Source: Bacteroidota bacterium (GTDB taxonomy: Bacteria > Bacteroidota > Bacteroidia > Chitinophagales > Saprospiraceae). Taken from it: DNA of 52,118 bases. Position 1 is the stretch's first letter; each line of letters opens with the position of its first letter. Below, piece after piece: positions 24,146 through 31,721 of the stretch. Under the pieces are notes generated by a model, which worked only from the letters and a program-made list of their open reading frames with translations, did no database searches and was not told where the DNA came from. The translations under genes and the position numbers were made by a program. The stretch is taken from NCBI GenBank assembly GCA_018222965.1, contig JAAEZH010000037.1, positions 1 to 52,118 on the forward strand, given 5' to 3'.

Positions 24146-25486
24146 ATGTACAAAGGGTACACACTTTCCCTATTCTGTTCCATACTTTTTTTCTCCGCTA
24201 TTGCACAAGTCGAACTTGGTCCAGGTATCGGTATTGGCACACTCCCGGAAAACGCAGACCCCATTTGCGACATACCGCTTTATCTGGATGATTTTGACAT
24301 ATCGGGCTATCAGGCAGGAGAACTCATTCCTGAGTTTAACTTGTTTGATCTCGATGGTAATGAAATTATCATGTCTGAATTGCTGGACAATGGCAAACCG
24401 GTTTTAATGGTAGCCGGCAGCTATACCTGCCCCGTTTTCCGAAATCGGGTTCCACTGATCAATCAGCTGGCGCTGGATTATCCCGATGAACTTGAGATAA
24501 TTATTATTTATGGAGTTGAAGCACATCCCCATATTGACATTAGTCCTTATTTCGGCTATGTAAGCACCACCAATCAAAACATCAATGCAGGCATTCTTTA
24601 CCAGCAACCAACTACCTACGGAGAGCGTAAGAGTATTGTGTCTGACATGTTGAACGACATGGATATTCAGGTACCGGTTTACCTTGATGGCCCCTGTAAT
24701 GAGTGGTGGAGCCACTACGGTCCGGCACCAAACAATGCCTACCTTATCGACACGGATGGAATTATTCTGGCCAAACACCCCTGGCTCGACAAACATCCGG
24801 ATGATATCCATTGCGATCTGGAGGCATTATTGGATTTACCGGCAGATTGTAATGCGGTAGGTGGTGGGGATTTCAGCTTCGAAATCACAAGCGATCCGTT
24901 TTCTTATGGTACGGCCGGAAACACCCTTTACGTGACCGGACTATTAAGCAATAATTCCGACAGCGGCGTTGAAATTGAGATTGCTAAGATCGAACAAGAG
25001 CTGCCGGCAGATTGGGCAACATCCATTTGTACCGACATTTGCTATCCAAGCACCGTTGATCATACTTTCGTCTGGTTGGAAGCCGGTGAAGAACTTATTT
25101 ACACCCACTATTTCTATACCGGTGAAACACCCGCAACAGGCAATGTGCAAATGGGCTTTAGAAATACCGAAGACGCCTCCAATTTTTTCACTCAATGGAT
25201 GTCGGCAACTTCTTCCGAAGCAAGCAGCACTAAGGACATAAACTCCAATGATCTAATTCAAGTTTATCCCAATCCGGTAGTGGCCGGAAGCGAGATAACC
25301 TTCGCCGAAAGGCCCATAAAAAACATTGAAATCTGGAACGCCAGTGGCCAATTGGTCAAAAGTTTTTCCCCTTCCGGGAATGGCGAAACGACCTTTGAAG
25401 CACCAAGTGTCCCTGGAATTTACCTCTATCGTTGTCACCTTTCTAACGGCTCAACCCAATCCGGCCGAATTTTGGTGCACCAATAA
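24146..25486 (+). CDS. Deiodinase-like thioredoxin-fold protein with T9SS sorting domain
   Basis: A 446-residue secreted protein. The ATG at 24146 is chosen because it gives a signal peptide (MYKGYTLSLFCSILFFSAIA); an in-frame start 23 codons earlier would bury it. The central domain (about 55-240) has the layout of iodothyronine deiodinase-like thioredoxins: FNLFDLDGNEIIMSELLDNGKPVLM, GSYTCPVF aligning with the G-S-x-T-(U/C)-P-P-F active site, IIIIYGVEAHPHIDISP corresponding to the (Y/I)-x-E-A-H-x-x-D-x-W segment, and NNAYLIDTDGIILAKHPW at the end. The single Cys takes the place of the selenocysteine. A linker of beta structure follows, then a T9SS domain (about 385-446: VYPNPVVAGSEI, IEIWNASGQLVKSF, PGIYLYRCHL). 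The substrate may be a thiol or another peroxide or halide species; no iodine chemistry is implied. Confidence 0.72.
   Translation: MYKGYTLSLFCSILFFSAIAQVELGPGIGIGTLPENADPICDIPLYLDDFDISGYQAGELIPEFNLFDLDGNEIIMSELLDNGKPVLMVAGSYTCPVFRNRVPLINQLALDYPDELEIIIIYGVEAHPHIDISPYFGYVSTTNQNINAGILYQQPTTYGERKSIVSDMLNDMDIQVPVYLDGPCNEWWSHYGPAPNNAYLIDTDGIILAKHPWLDKHPDDIHCDLEALLDLPADCNAVGGGDFSFEITSDPFSYGTAGNTLYVTGLLSNNSDSGVEIEIAKIEQELPADWATSICTDICYPSTVDHTFVWLEAGEELIYTHYFYTGETPATGNVQMGFRNTEDASNFFTQWMSATSSEASSTKDINSNDLIQVYPNPVVAGSEITFAERPIKNIEIWNASGQLVKSFSPSGNGETTFEAPSVPGIYLYRCHLSNGSTQSGRILVHQ
25301..25313 (-). repeat. GCCTTTCGGCGAA 13-mer, copy 5
   Basis: Exact copy on the minus strand, antisense to the deiodinase-like gene. 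The coding strand reads TFAERP inside the T9SS sorting domain. It is a reading frame different from the other coding copies. Confidence 0.8.
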
Positions 25487-25521
25487 AGGCCTAAGCCCTA
25501 TCTTGATAAAAAATTCAGGAT

Positions 25522-26385
25522 ATGCGACTTTTCCTTTTTTGCCTTTTGGCATTCCCGCTAACGCTTTCAGCTCAGTCTGACACCCAACAGATCAAAGCCG
25601 CGATCAATGAAATGTTTGATGGCATGCGTGCTGCAGATACCAGTCGCATAGCGGCCGTATTTACTCCAGATGCTCAACTGATTCGGGTAGGAAAAGATCG
25701 AGAAGGGGTACTGCGTACCAGAAGCAGTTCGGTGCAGGATTTCCTCAATGGGCTGGCTTCCGCCGAAGGGGCGTATCTGGACGAAAAACTATGGTCTTTC
25801 GACATTCGCGTGGACCCGCCACTGGCAACGGCCTGGACCGATTACGCTTTCTATCTCAATGAGGAACTGCATCATTGCGGCATCAATACATTCACCCTTT
25901 ACCAGACAGCCGAGGGCTGGAAAATCAGCCGCGTGGAGGACACCGGCTATCCACCGGAAAAATGCACTATGACCGCTACCAGTAATGAGGAAGCGATCAA
26001 TCTCCTCCTCGACAATTACCACAAGGCAGCAGCTGAAGCCGATGAAGACACCTTCTTTGGTTCGATGACAGCAGACGGCATGTACCTGGGTACTGATGCC
26101 TCCGAGCGCTGGCTTCGCGACGAGTTGAAAGCATGGTCTGCCAAATACTTCGAAAGAGATACTGCCTGGGATTTCACTCCGACACAAAGACATGTATACA
26201 TCTCAGACGATGGCACCACTGCCTGGTTTGATGAATTATTAGACACCTGGATGGGTACTTGCCGCGGATCGGGAGTCCTGCAAAAAACAGAAGCGGGCTG
26301 GAAAATTAAGCAGTACAATCTTACCATGATGATCCCTAATGATGAGGTGCAGGGGGTGATTGAGGTGTTGAAAGGGGGAGAGTAG
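25522..26385 (+). CDS. Exported protein with two NTF2/SnoaL-like domains
   Basis: A 287-residue protein with signal peptide about 1-18 (RLFLFCLLAFPLTLSAQ). There are two similar cone-fold domains. The first (about 22-150) shows IKAAINEMFDGMRAADTSRIAAVFTPDAQLIRVG and later WKISRVEDTGYPP. The second (about 158-280) shows EEAINLLLDNYHKAAAEADEDTFFGSMTADGMYLG and ending GWKIKQYNLTMMIPND. Both have the DUF4440/SnoaL_3 pattern, where W-K-I-x-x-(Y/V) closes each domain. These folds bind small hydrophobic ligands or act as isomerases, so no specific reaction can be given. The first domain has a Cys pair absent in the second. The gene lies 35 bases after the deiodinase-like gene on the same strand, possibly co-transcribed. 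Confidence 0.82.
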   Translation: MRLFLFCLLAFPLTLSAQSDTQQIKAAINEMFDGMRAADTSRIAAVFTPDAQLIRVGKDREGVLRTRSSSVQDFLNGLASAEGAYLDEKLWSFDIRVDPPLATAWTDYAFYLNEELHHCGINTFTLYQTAEGWKISRVEDTGYPPEKCTMTATSNEEAINLLLDNYHKAAAEADEDTFFGSMTADGMYLGTDASERWLRDELKAWSAKYFERDTAWDFTPTQRHVYISDDGTTAWFDELLDTWMGTCRGSGVLQKTEAGWKIKQYNLTMMIPNDEVQGVIEVLKGGE

Positions 26386-26501
26386 TTTTTTTGGGTTGAG
26401 GTCGGTCATTCGCTTCGCTCAGTCCCTCCGGTTGAGTTTGGTTGAGTCGTCCGCCTACGGCGAACGGTGGGTTGAGCAGAGTCACATACGTTCCACCTAC
26501 C

Positions 26502-26540
26502 AACGGAAAGAACGGAATCAACGGAACAAACGGAATGAAC
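26502..26540 (+). repeat. Nonamer array, AACGGAA type, over the GHMP kinase 3' end
   Basis: Units AACGGAAAG, AACGGAATC, AACGGAACA, AACGGAATG at 26502, 26511, 26520, 26529, in perfect 9-base register. The stop codon of the minus-strand kinase gene (26518-26520) and its last seven codons lie inside. Confidence 0.88.
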
Positions 26541-27357
26541 CACCTCCAAGAGATAGAAAATATCCTCCTCCTCCGGCACCACAAAGTTTTAGGTAATAAT
26601 CTCCGGAATGAAGACCTTCTTCCCATAGCTTTTTGAAATCCTCCGGAATCATGGGTTGAAACAATTCCCATTGGAGTTGACTGATTCTTACCCAGCTTTC
26701 GCGGAGATCCTCCGCATCTTCCTGAAGATAAGCACGAATAGCTTCAGCGACCAGTGGATTGAGATCGTTTTCGATCCGCAGTTTATAGGCGGGATCTTCG
26801 CACATTTCCAGAAACTGGCGTACCAATGGAGCGGTTGAGCGGGAAATACCCGTATCCAGCAAGTATAATTCCGTTTCATTTGAGATTTCGGGAAGAACCT
26901 CCAGCACCTCAAAACCGTCCATCCCTTTGAGGTGTACGCCGGCATTCAGGTAGGAAATCAAAGGATCTGTTCCGGAACTGGAACCATGAAAGAAAGCCTC
27001 CAGGGCCGCCAGGGATTTGCGAATATCTGCCGGATCTTTTTGCTTTTCTTTTCGGAAAGCATCATAAACTGCTGCGGTGAGTGCGCCCGAACTACCTACT
27101 CCGTATCCAATCGGAATATCGCTTTTATAACACCATCCATTTGCAATGGCTTTCCGGAAAGCGGCCATATCGTACGCATCCTGCGATTCGAGCCAGTCAA
27201 TGAATTCATCCAGAGGGGGTGCTTGCTCGCCCGCTTCCCATCTCCCTCGAAATTTGGGCCAGGGAACCGCGATAGCCTCCGAACCGAGGACCACGCTGTA
27301 CTCTCCAAACAGCAATAACTTTGAAGGATAGGTTCTGTCAGGAAGCATTTCAGGCAT
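26518..27357 (-). CDS. GHMP kinase, mevalonate-kinase-like
   Basis: A 279-residue cytosolic small-molecule kinase. Motif 1 is PSKLLLFGEYSVVLGSEAIAVP (shown as PSKLLLFGEYSVV and LGSEAIAVP), motif 2 (phosphate loop) is PIGYGVGSSGALTAAVYD, and motif 3 is LCGAGGGGYFLSL. All three match GHMP family patterns, and the substrate-binding Asp region GSSSGTDPLISYLN matches mevalonate-type kinases. Bacteroidota often use the mevalonate route for isoprenoids, which makes mevalonate kinase plausible, but phosphomevalonate kinase or a sugar kinase are not excluded. The ATG at 27355-27357 overlaps the stop of the CYTH gene by eight bases, and a second ATG at 27348 abuts that stop. The C-terminal residues SFRLFR are encoded by the nonamer array. 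Confidence 0.82.
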   Translation of the reverse strand: MPEMLPDRTYPSKLLLFGEYSVVLGSEAIAVPWPKFRGRWEAGEQAPPLDEFIDWLESQDAYDMAAFRKAIANGWCYKSDIPIGYGVGSSGALTAAVYDAFRKEKQKDPADIRKSLAALEAFFHGSSSGTDPLISYLNAGVHLKGMDGFEVLEVLPEISNETELYLLDTGISRSTAPLVRQFLEMCEDPAYKLRIENDLNPLVAEAIRAYLQEDAEDLRESWVRISQLQWELFQPMIPEDFKKLWEEGLHSGDYYLKLCGAGGGGYFLSLGGGSFRLFR

Positions 27358-27871
27358 TTTTATCCAGGAGCAAATCGCTATAAGATCTGTCGATCAGGAG
27401 GTCATCCGTGATCTTAAATTCTTCTTTGAGGGACTGGCATTGATTTTCCAGAAATTCCTTTCCCAGTGTCCCGTCTGAATCAATGGCCTCGATTTCTACA
27501 AAGGTGCCGAGTTCTTCCACCACATCCAGGTGAACTTTTACATTATCGACAAAAAAGATTTGCCGCTCTTTTACCACCCGTACCTTAACCCCCAGAGCAT
27601 GGGTCAACATAGATTTCAACTCAGAATCGTGATTTACCCGCACCATCTCTACCTCAGAAACCTTTGCATGCGGCTGATCTTTCCGATAATAATGGATGAG
27701 GGAATTCTCCACCTGACCAGAACGCCATTTTAATCGTCCGGTGGGCACATGGAAGTAGGTATCCTCCTGTTTGTCCTTGCCAATAAAACGTGCCCCACGT
27801 TCTCGAAGGTGGGCTTCCAACCACTCGAGATCTGTGTATTTGGCTTTGATTTCAACAATAAAAAAGTTCAT
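27350..27871 (-). CDS. CYTH-domain protein, class IV adenylate cyclase-like
   Basis: A 173-residue CYTH tunnel-fold protein. The ATG at 27869-27871 is preferred, giving MNFFIVEIKAKY, because the CYTH signature strand then starts at once; a start 14 codons upstream adds unrelated residues. Cationic and acidic strands lining the tunnel: VEIKAK, GRLKWRSG, HYYRKDQPHAKVSE, VVKERQIFFVDNVKVHLD, FVEIEAID. The alternating E-x-K-x-K and E-x-E pattern fits class IV adenylate cyclases and related triphosphatases. The substrate is uncertain: cAMP from ATP, or inorganic/organic triphosphate hydrolysis. It is the first gene of a two-gene operon with the GHMP kinase, and divergent from the ArsC-like gene with 90 bases between. 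Confidence 0.8.
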   Translation of the reverse strand: MNFFIVEIKAKYTDLEWLEAHLRERGARFIGKDKQEDTYFHVPTGRLKWRSGQVENSLIHYYRKDQPHAKVSEVEMVRVNHDSELKSMLTHALGVKVRVVKERQIFFVDNVKVHLDVVEELGTFVEIEAIDSDGTLGKEFLENQCQSLKEEFKITDDLLIDRSYSDLLLDKNA

Positions 27872-27961
27872 CTGGAAAACTTTACAGAAATTTAATTTGA
27901 CAAAATCGAACAAATTCGGAACTAAACCGGTATATTATACTGTAATTCCAATTTATTTATT

Positions 27962-28333
27962 ATGAAGACCCATAAGCGCGAAATTCTAATCTATTACAAC
28001 CCTGAATCTTCTTCAGATCGTAAGACTGTTGCACATGCACAGGGACTTGTAACACATGTGCGTACCTTTTCATACGCGCAGGCACCATCCAATGGTACGA
28101 GTTGGCAGCAAATATTGTGGGCCCTTAACATGGATCCCAAGTTACTGCTAAATAAGGCACATCCCTACTACCAGTCCAACATCCGGGGCAGGGATTTTGA
28201 TCATGAATCCTGGGGTAAGGTACTCCAAAGAAATCCGGATATCATAAAAGCACCAATCGCCATTCGCGGAAAGCGGGCTATACAATGCCTGACTGCTACT
28301 GATATTTATAAACTATATATGGTAGAAGCCTGA
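27962..28333 (+). CDS. ArsC/Spx-like thioredoxin-fold protein without the redox cysteine
   Basis: A 123-residue protein with the ArsC/Spx pattern. The first strand and helix ILIYYNPESSSDRKTVAHAQ aligns with I-x-I-Y-x-N-P-x-C-S-x-S-R-x-T. The C-terminal NPDIIKAPIAIRGKRAIQCL aligns with the N-P-x-(L/I)-(L/I)-(K/R)-x-P-(I/L)-(V/I) block with its cis-proline. The catalytic cysteine position is Ser (PESSS), so arsenate reduction or a CxxC switch is not possible; the only Cys lies near the end. The protein may bind a partner, as Spx binds RNA polymerase, but this is only an inference from fold. A good terminator follows at 28389. Confidence 0.7.
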   Translation: MKTHKREILIYYNPESSSDRKTVAHAQGLVTHVRTFSYAQAPSNGTSWQQILWALNMDPKLLLNKAHPYYQSNIRGRDFDHESWGKVLQRNPDIIKAPIAIRGKRAIQCLTATDIYKLYMVEA

Positions 28334-28388
28334 GATTGAATAACATTTATTGCTGCCTGTTTAATACAGGTGAATAAGACCATTTTGA

Positions 28389-28420
28389 GAAAGAGGATAG
28401 TTCAAATTATCCTCTTTTTC
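28389..28420 (+). terminator. Terminator of the ArsC-like gene
   Basis: Nine-base arms AAGAGGATA (28391-28399) and TATCCTCTT (28408-28416) with an eight-base loop, followed by TTT. It lies 57 bases after the stop codon. The flanking A run means it may also work on the other strand. Confidence 0.8.
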
Positions 28421-28507
28421 TGTTAAGTAAGCGAGCAAATCTAAATTATCTTTTTAAGGTGGCTTCTTTTTGCCGCCTTCTAATGCCCTGGCACCACATG
28501 ATTTTAT

Positions 28508-28515
28508 TACTTTTG
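28508..28515 (+). promoter_or_regulatory. Possible -7 element upstream of the DUF3127 gene
   Basis: TACTTTTG matches TAnnTTTG, 58 bases before the ATG at 28574. No clear -33 TTG was found at 19-21 bases upstream, so this is a weak call. A hairpin (AAGGTGGC/GCCGCCTT, 28456-28479, one wobble) lies just upstream. Confidence 0.35.
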
Positions 28516-28573
28516 GGCATTATTCGTTGAACAAACAATCCGACGGCCCTTCGGGGAAAGATACAAAATTGAG

Positions 28574-28951
28574 ATGGCTATGTCTTTTGAGATTGAAGGA
28601 ACACTTTACAAAAAATTCGACACCGAAAAGAAGACGGAAACTTTCCAGGCGAGAGAATTTGTGCTGCAAATCCAGGATGGAAACTATCCGCAATACATCA
28701 AATTCCAGCTTACGCAGGATCGTTGCGATCTGGTAAACGACTACAACGAAGGCGATGGCATGAAAGTCCATTTCGACCTTCGCGGAAGAGAGTGGAATGA
28801 CCGTTTTTTCACTAACCTCAACGCCTGGCGTGTGGAGAAACCGCAGGCAGAGGCCGCTGCTCCTCCACCAGCTGCTGAAAACGGAGCCGGTGATTTCCCG
28901 TCACCTACAGACGAACCACCAGCAGGCGATCTAGACGACCTGCCGTTCTAA
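28574..28951 (+). CDS. DUF3127 protein with SSB-like acidic tail
   Basis: A 125-residue protein of the Bacteroidota family DUF3127. The N-terminal OB-like domain (1 to about 90) shows MSFEIEGTLYKKFDTEKKTE, FQAREFVLQIQDGNYPQYIKF and VHFDLRGREWNDRFFTNLNAW, with aromatic residues spaced as in ssDNA-binding OB folds. A low-complexity linker rich in Ala, Pro, Glu follows. The protein ends DLDDLPF, the same kind of acidic-hydrophobic tip (D-D-x-P-F) that SSB uses to recruit repair and replication proteins. This suggests a small SSB-like protein or a competitor for SSB partners; the inference is from the tail and fold only. Either ATG at 28574 or 28580 could be used. A strong terminator follows 26 bases after the stop. 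Confidence 0.88.
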   Translation: MAMSFEIEGTLYKKFDTEKKTETFQAREFVLQIQDGNYPQYIKFQLTQDRCDLVNDYNEGDGMKVHFDLRGREWNDRFFTNLNAWRVEKPQAEAAAPPPAAENGAGDFPSPTDEPPAGDLDDLPF

Positions 28952-28976
28952 ACAAAAGAACCATACACCATAAATA

Positions 28977-29016
28977 AAAGCTCTGTAGCGATCATTGGAT
29001 TACTACAGAGCTTTTT
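28977..29016 (+). terminator. Terminator of the DUF3127 gene
   Basis: Perfect 12-base arms AAAGCTCTGTAG (28977-28988) and CTACAGAGCTTT (29003-29014) with a 14-base loop and a T tract (29012-29016). It is the best intrinsic terminator in the window. Confidence 0.92.
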
Positions 29017-29042
29017 CATTTTTCCCGGACTCGTCTGGCTGT

Positions 29043-29175
29043 CAGGTGCCGCACCTACGGCGCTTAAAGTGAATCCGATATTTTTTGTTACAAAGGTGTG
29101 CCTCCTCTGGAGGCTCCAACGCAGCCAAACCTTTGTAGCATTTTTTGCGATTTTGATGGTAAGCTCCAGCGGAGC
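29043..29175. repeat. Cluster of four palindromes (REP-like)
   Basis: In order: AGGTGCCGCACCT at 29044-29056; a stem TACAAAGGT (29089-29097) / ACCTTTGTA (29129-29137) that encloses CCTCC-TCT-GGAGG (29101-29113); and GCTCC-AGC-GGAGC (29163-29175). The gap 29017-29238 has no supportable gene. The mosaic of GC-rich palindromes joined by T-rich stretches is reminiscent of REP elements or MITE remnants. Its source is unknown. Confidence 0.6.
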
Positions 29176-29238
29176 GACACCAATTCGCAATTCCTGTTTT
29201 GATCCTAAGATTAAGGTTCTAACAGTTAGGAGATAGAA

Positions 29239-29691
29239 TTACGCCAGTATCTGTGCTGCGTGGTCTTTCGTTTTCACCTTGGCAATCACCTCTTCAATCT
29301 TACCCTGCTCATCAATTACAAAAGTGGTACGGTGTATGCCATCAAACTCGCGTCCCATAAACTTTTTAGGTCCCCAAACACCGAAGGCATTGATCACCTC
29401 TTTTTCGGTATCAGCCAGTAAAGGAAAAGGCAAATCAAATTTTTTGATAAAGTTTTGGTGCTTCCGCTCAGAATCGGCGCTTACGCCCAAGATCTCATAC
29501 CCGGCCTTTTGCAAGCCGGCATAATTGTCCCGCAAATTGCAAGCCTCTGCGGTACAGCCGGGAGTATTGTCTTTCGGGTAAAAGAACAACACCAGTTTCT
29601 TTCCTTTATAATCCTCGAGCTTGATGGTTTCACCATTTTGATCTACGCCGGAAAAGGCCGGTGCTTTATCTCCTGCTTTTAAGTGGGTCAT
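29239..29691 (-). CDS. bcp: Thioredoxin-dependent thiol peroxidase (bacterioferritin comigratory protein)
   Basis: A 150-residue cytoplasmic peroxiredoxin of the Bcp/PrxQ group; it reduces peroxides with thioredoxin. Peroxidatic Cys46 lies in DNTPGCTAEAC and resolving Cys51 is five residues later, the atypical 2-Cys arrangement. The conserved Thr/Arg environment is FFYPKDNTPGCT plus the C-terminal half (VWGPKKFMGREFDGIHRTTF). It is monocistronic in appearance: the palindrome cluster lies downstream and 180 bases separate it from the M23 gene. Confidence 0.95.
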   Translation of the reverse strand: MTHLKAGDKAPAFSGVDQNGETIKLEDYKGKKLVLFFYPKDNTPGCTAEACNLRDNYAGLQKAGYEILGVSADSERKHQNFIKKFDLPFPLLADTEKEVINAFGVWGPKKFMGREFDGIHRTTFVIDEQGKIEEVIAKVKTKDHAAQILA

Positions 29692-29850
29692 ATTTTCTCG
29701 TTCTTTTTTTGATTGGTGTACCCGGAAATAACAGCTGGAAGGTGGTTTAGTTTATTGTTGAGAGGGGAGAGTTGAGAGAAAATTAATGGCGAATTTGGAA
29801 TGATGAATGTTGAACTGGTTTCTTACAAGCCTTGCAATATTTGGGTATAT

Positions 29851-29885
29851 ACCAACAAACCAGCCAACCAACTAACGAACAAACC
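29851..29885. repeat. CCAAC-type simple repeat over the M23 gene stop
   Basis: An irregular run of ACCAACAAACCAGCC, then AACCAACTAACGAACAAACC, built from four-base AACC/AACT/AACG steps. It contains the stop codon of the minus-strand peptidase (29872-29874) and its last three codons. Similar runs lie at 34371-34395, 38046-38080 and 40018-40050, all right at or after stop codons. Confidence 0.65.
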
Positions 29886-31593
29886 TTCGTTCATATACCG
29901 TCTCATTCCCAACAGCATCTGTAACCACGAGTTTTAATTCGTGTTCTCCGCGCTCCCAGTTGCGATCGAATCGATGAGTTATGCGGCGACTCTTGGCGTC
30001 GTGTGTCATCAGTATCCACTCGCCATCGATGGTGGCCCGGTATTGGATTCCCTCTACTCCCCGGCCTGTTGGAATGTTGTCGGAGATGCGCAAGCTGAAA
30101 GAATTTCTTCCGCGCATATCAGAGCGGAGGCTGATATTGTCAACATCGGGAGCCACATCGTCTGTGAGAATCGCGAAGTTGCCAAAAAGGCGTGATTTGG
30201 CGCGCAACATGCCATTGCTCTGCCATTCGCCCCCGAGATTTAATACCTCTCCGTGGGTACCACACCAGGCAATGAAAGCCCGGTCTTTTTCTTCGGGAGT
30301 CATTTCTTTATTCGGCCGTAAAGCCACATCATAAAATCGATGAACCGGAGTCAGTTTATCCTGGATATGCAGTACCTGGCTGTAGTGCCCGTAAGAGCGA
30401 TCATCAGAGAAATACAGTTTCAGGTACAGATCTTCGTACAGGCTTGATTCCGGAAAATAGATGGCAAAATCTTCCTCCTGAATCAGGTTTGACTCCCCGT
30501 GTGGCAGCACATAGTGATAAGTCATCTCTTTCGGCTGGGCATATTCGGCGGAAGCCCTGACCCAAAAAACGACCTTCGCTTCATTGCCGTCTACATCATA
30601 GGTCTGGATCTCAATTTTATGCTTCCGCGAATCGGTAAACGTGAGCAGGCCATTGTTTTCATTCGCGGCAAGCATCGAAAGGTCATTCCCCGGAAGGGAA
30701 AAACACCGATAATAATAGGACCGATTTTTTATGCGCTCCGGATAATCCAGCAGGGCGTTGATGTAGCGGGTCTCATCGAAAGAAAACCGCTCCATGTCGT
30801 ATTGATACACCAGCGAATCATCCACCAGCATTTTGAGTCCGAAGATGCCATTCCAGTTGGAAACATTATCGTGGTGATCGAAAGCTTTTACCGCCACTCC
30901 AAAGTTCGGCCAGGCTGTAGTCAACGTATCCCCCGATACCCGGTATTCGCCAGATCTGGCACGCAGGCTAAAGTCATTGTCTTCCATTTCGCGACCCAGG
31001 GCGTCAAATCCATACAGTTTTACTTTGTGCAGACGCGGCGGACGGCGGTCCGGAATCTCAAGGCCAAACAAAAGTGGGTTTACAGGCATTTCCGATTCCG
31101 TATCCCGGATCTCAAAATGCAAATGCGGTCCTTGAGAACTTCCTGTCGAACCCATGTTGCCAATGTAGTCGCCCTGTTCCAGCGGAAACAAATCTTTGGT
31201 CGGATACAAATCTACCTCAAAAGACTCTCGCTCGTATTGTTGTTGTTTAACGTATTCCGCAATCTCCTCTGAAAACTGTTGCATGTGCGCATACACGGTC
31301 GTATACCCGTTGGGATGATCGATGTAAAGCGCATTGCCATAACCGGCAGCCTGTACCTTGATGCGGGAAACATGCCCGCCTGCTGCAGCCCGCAAGGGAT
31401 CACCAGTACCTCCCCGATTGGACTTTAGATCTACTCCCGCATGAAAATGATTGGGGCGCAACTCACCAAACGTACCACTTACCTTTATAGCATGTTTTAC
31501 CGGCCACACAAAATCATCCTGCGGATAATCAAAGCGGTCACTGCTAAAGGAAAATAAAAGAATGGAAATAAGTAACAGTCCCCAAAGGCGCAT
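29872..31593 (-). CDS. M23-family (LytM/gametolysin) zinc metallopeptidase
   Basis: A 573-residue exported protein likely to cut peptidoglycan cross-links or to regulate a cell-wall amidase. The ATG at 31591-31593 is chosen (a TTG six codons earlier would push the signal peptide in). Signal region RLWGLLLISILLFSFSSDR. The LytM domain comes first (about 30-185): HFHAGVDL holds the H-x-x-x-D zinc ligands, and GSSQGPHLHFEIR holds H-x-H. All metal ligands are present, so it should be active. The rest (about 200-570) is beta-rich with Ig-like segments, common in Bacteroidota M23 proteins and perhaps for wall or partner binding. The sequence TATATTTG at 31609-31616 (minus) resembles a -7 element but would leave a very short leader. 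Confidence 0.9.
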   Translation of the reverse strand: MRLWGLLLISILLFSFSSDRFDYPQDDFVWPVKHAIKVSGTFGELRPNHFHAGVDLKSNRGGTGDPLRAAAGGHVSRIKVQAAGYGNALYIDHPNGYTTVYAHMQQFSEEIAEYVKQQQYERESFEVDLYPTKDLFPLEQGDYIGNMGSTGSSQGPHLHFEIRDTESEMPVNPLLFGLEIPDRRPPRLHKVKLYGFDALGREMEDNDFSLRARSGEYRVSGDTLTTAWPNFGVAVKAFDHHDNVSNWNGIFGLKMLVDDSLVYQYDMERFSFDETRYINALLDYPERIKNRSYYYRCFSLPGNDLSMLAANENNGLLTFTDSRKHKIEIQTYDVDGNEAKVVFWVRASAEYAQPKEMTYHYVLPHGESNLIQEEDFAIYFPESSLYEDLYLKLYFSDDRSYGHYSQVLHIQDKLTPVHRFYDVALRPNKEMTPEEKDRAFIAWCGTHGEVLNLGGEWQSNGMLRAKSRLFGNFAILTDDVAPDVDNISLRSDMRGRNSFSLRISDNIPTGRGVEGIQYRATIDGEWILMTHDAKSRRITHRFDRNWERGEHELKLVVTDAVGNETVYERRFVR

Positions 31594-31721
31594 AAATATC
31601 TTTTTTGCCAAATATAAGTTAGAAAGGCTTAAATGGGTAGTGAGAGATTAATGTAGAATTGAGAATGGTGAATTAAGCATTTTTTCCAACATACCCAATC
31701 CTGCATTCGACATTCCTAATT

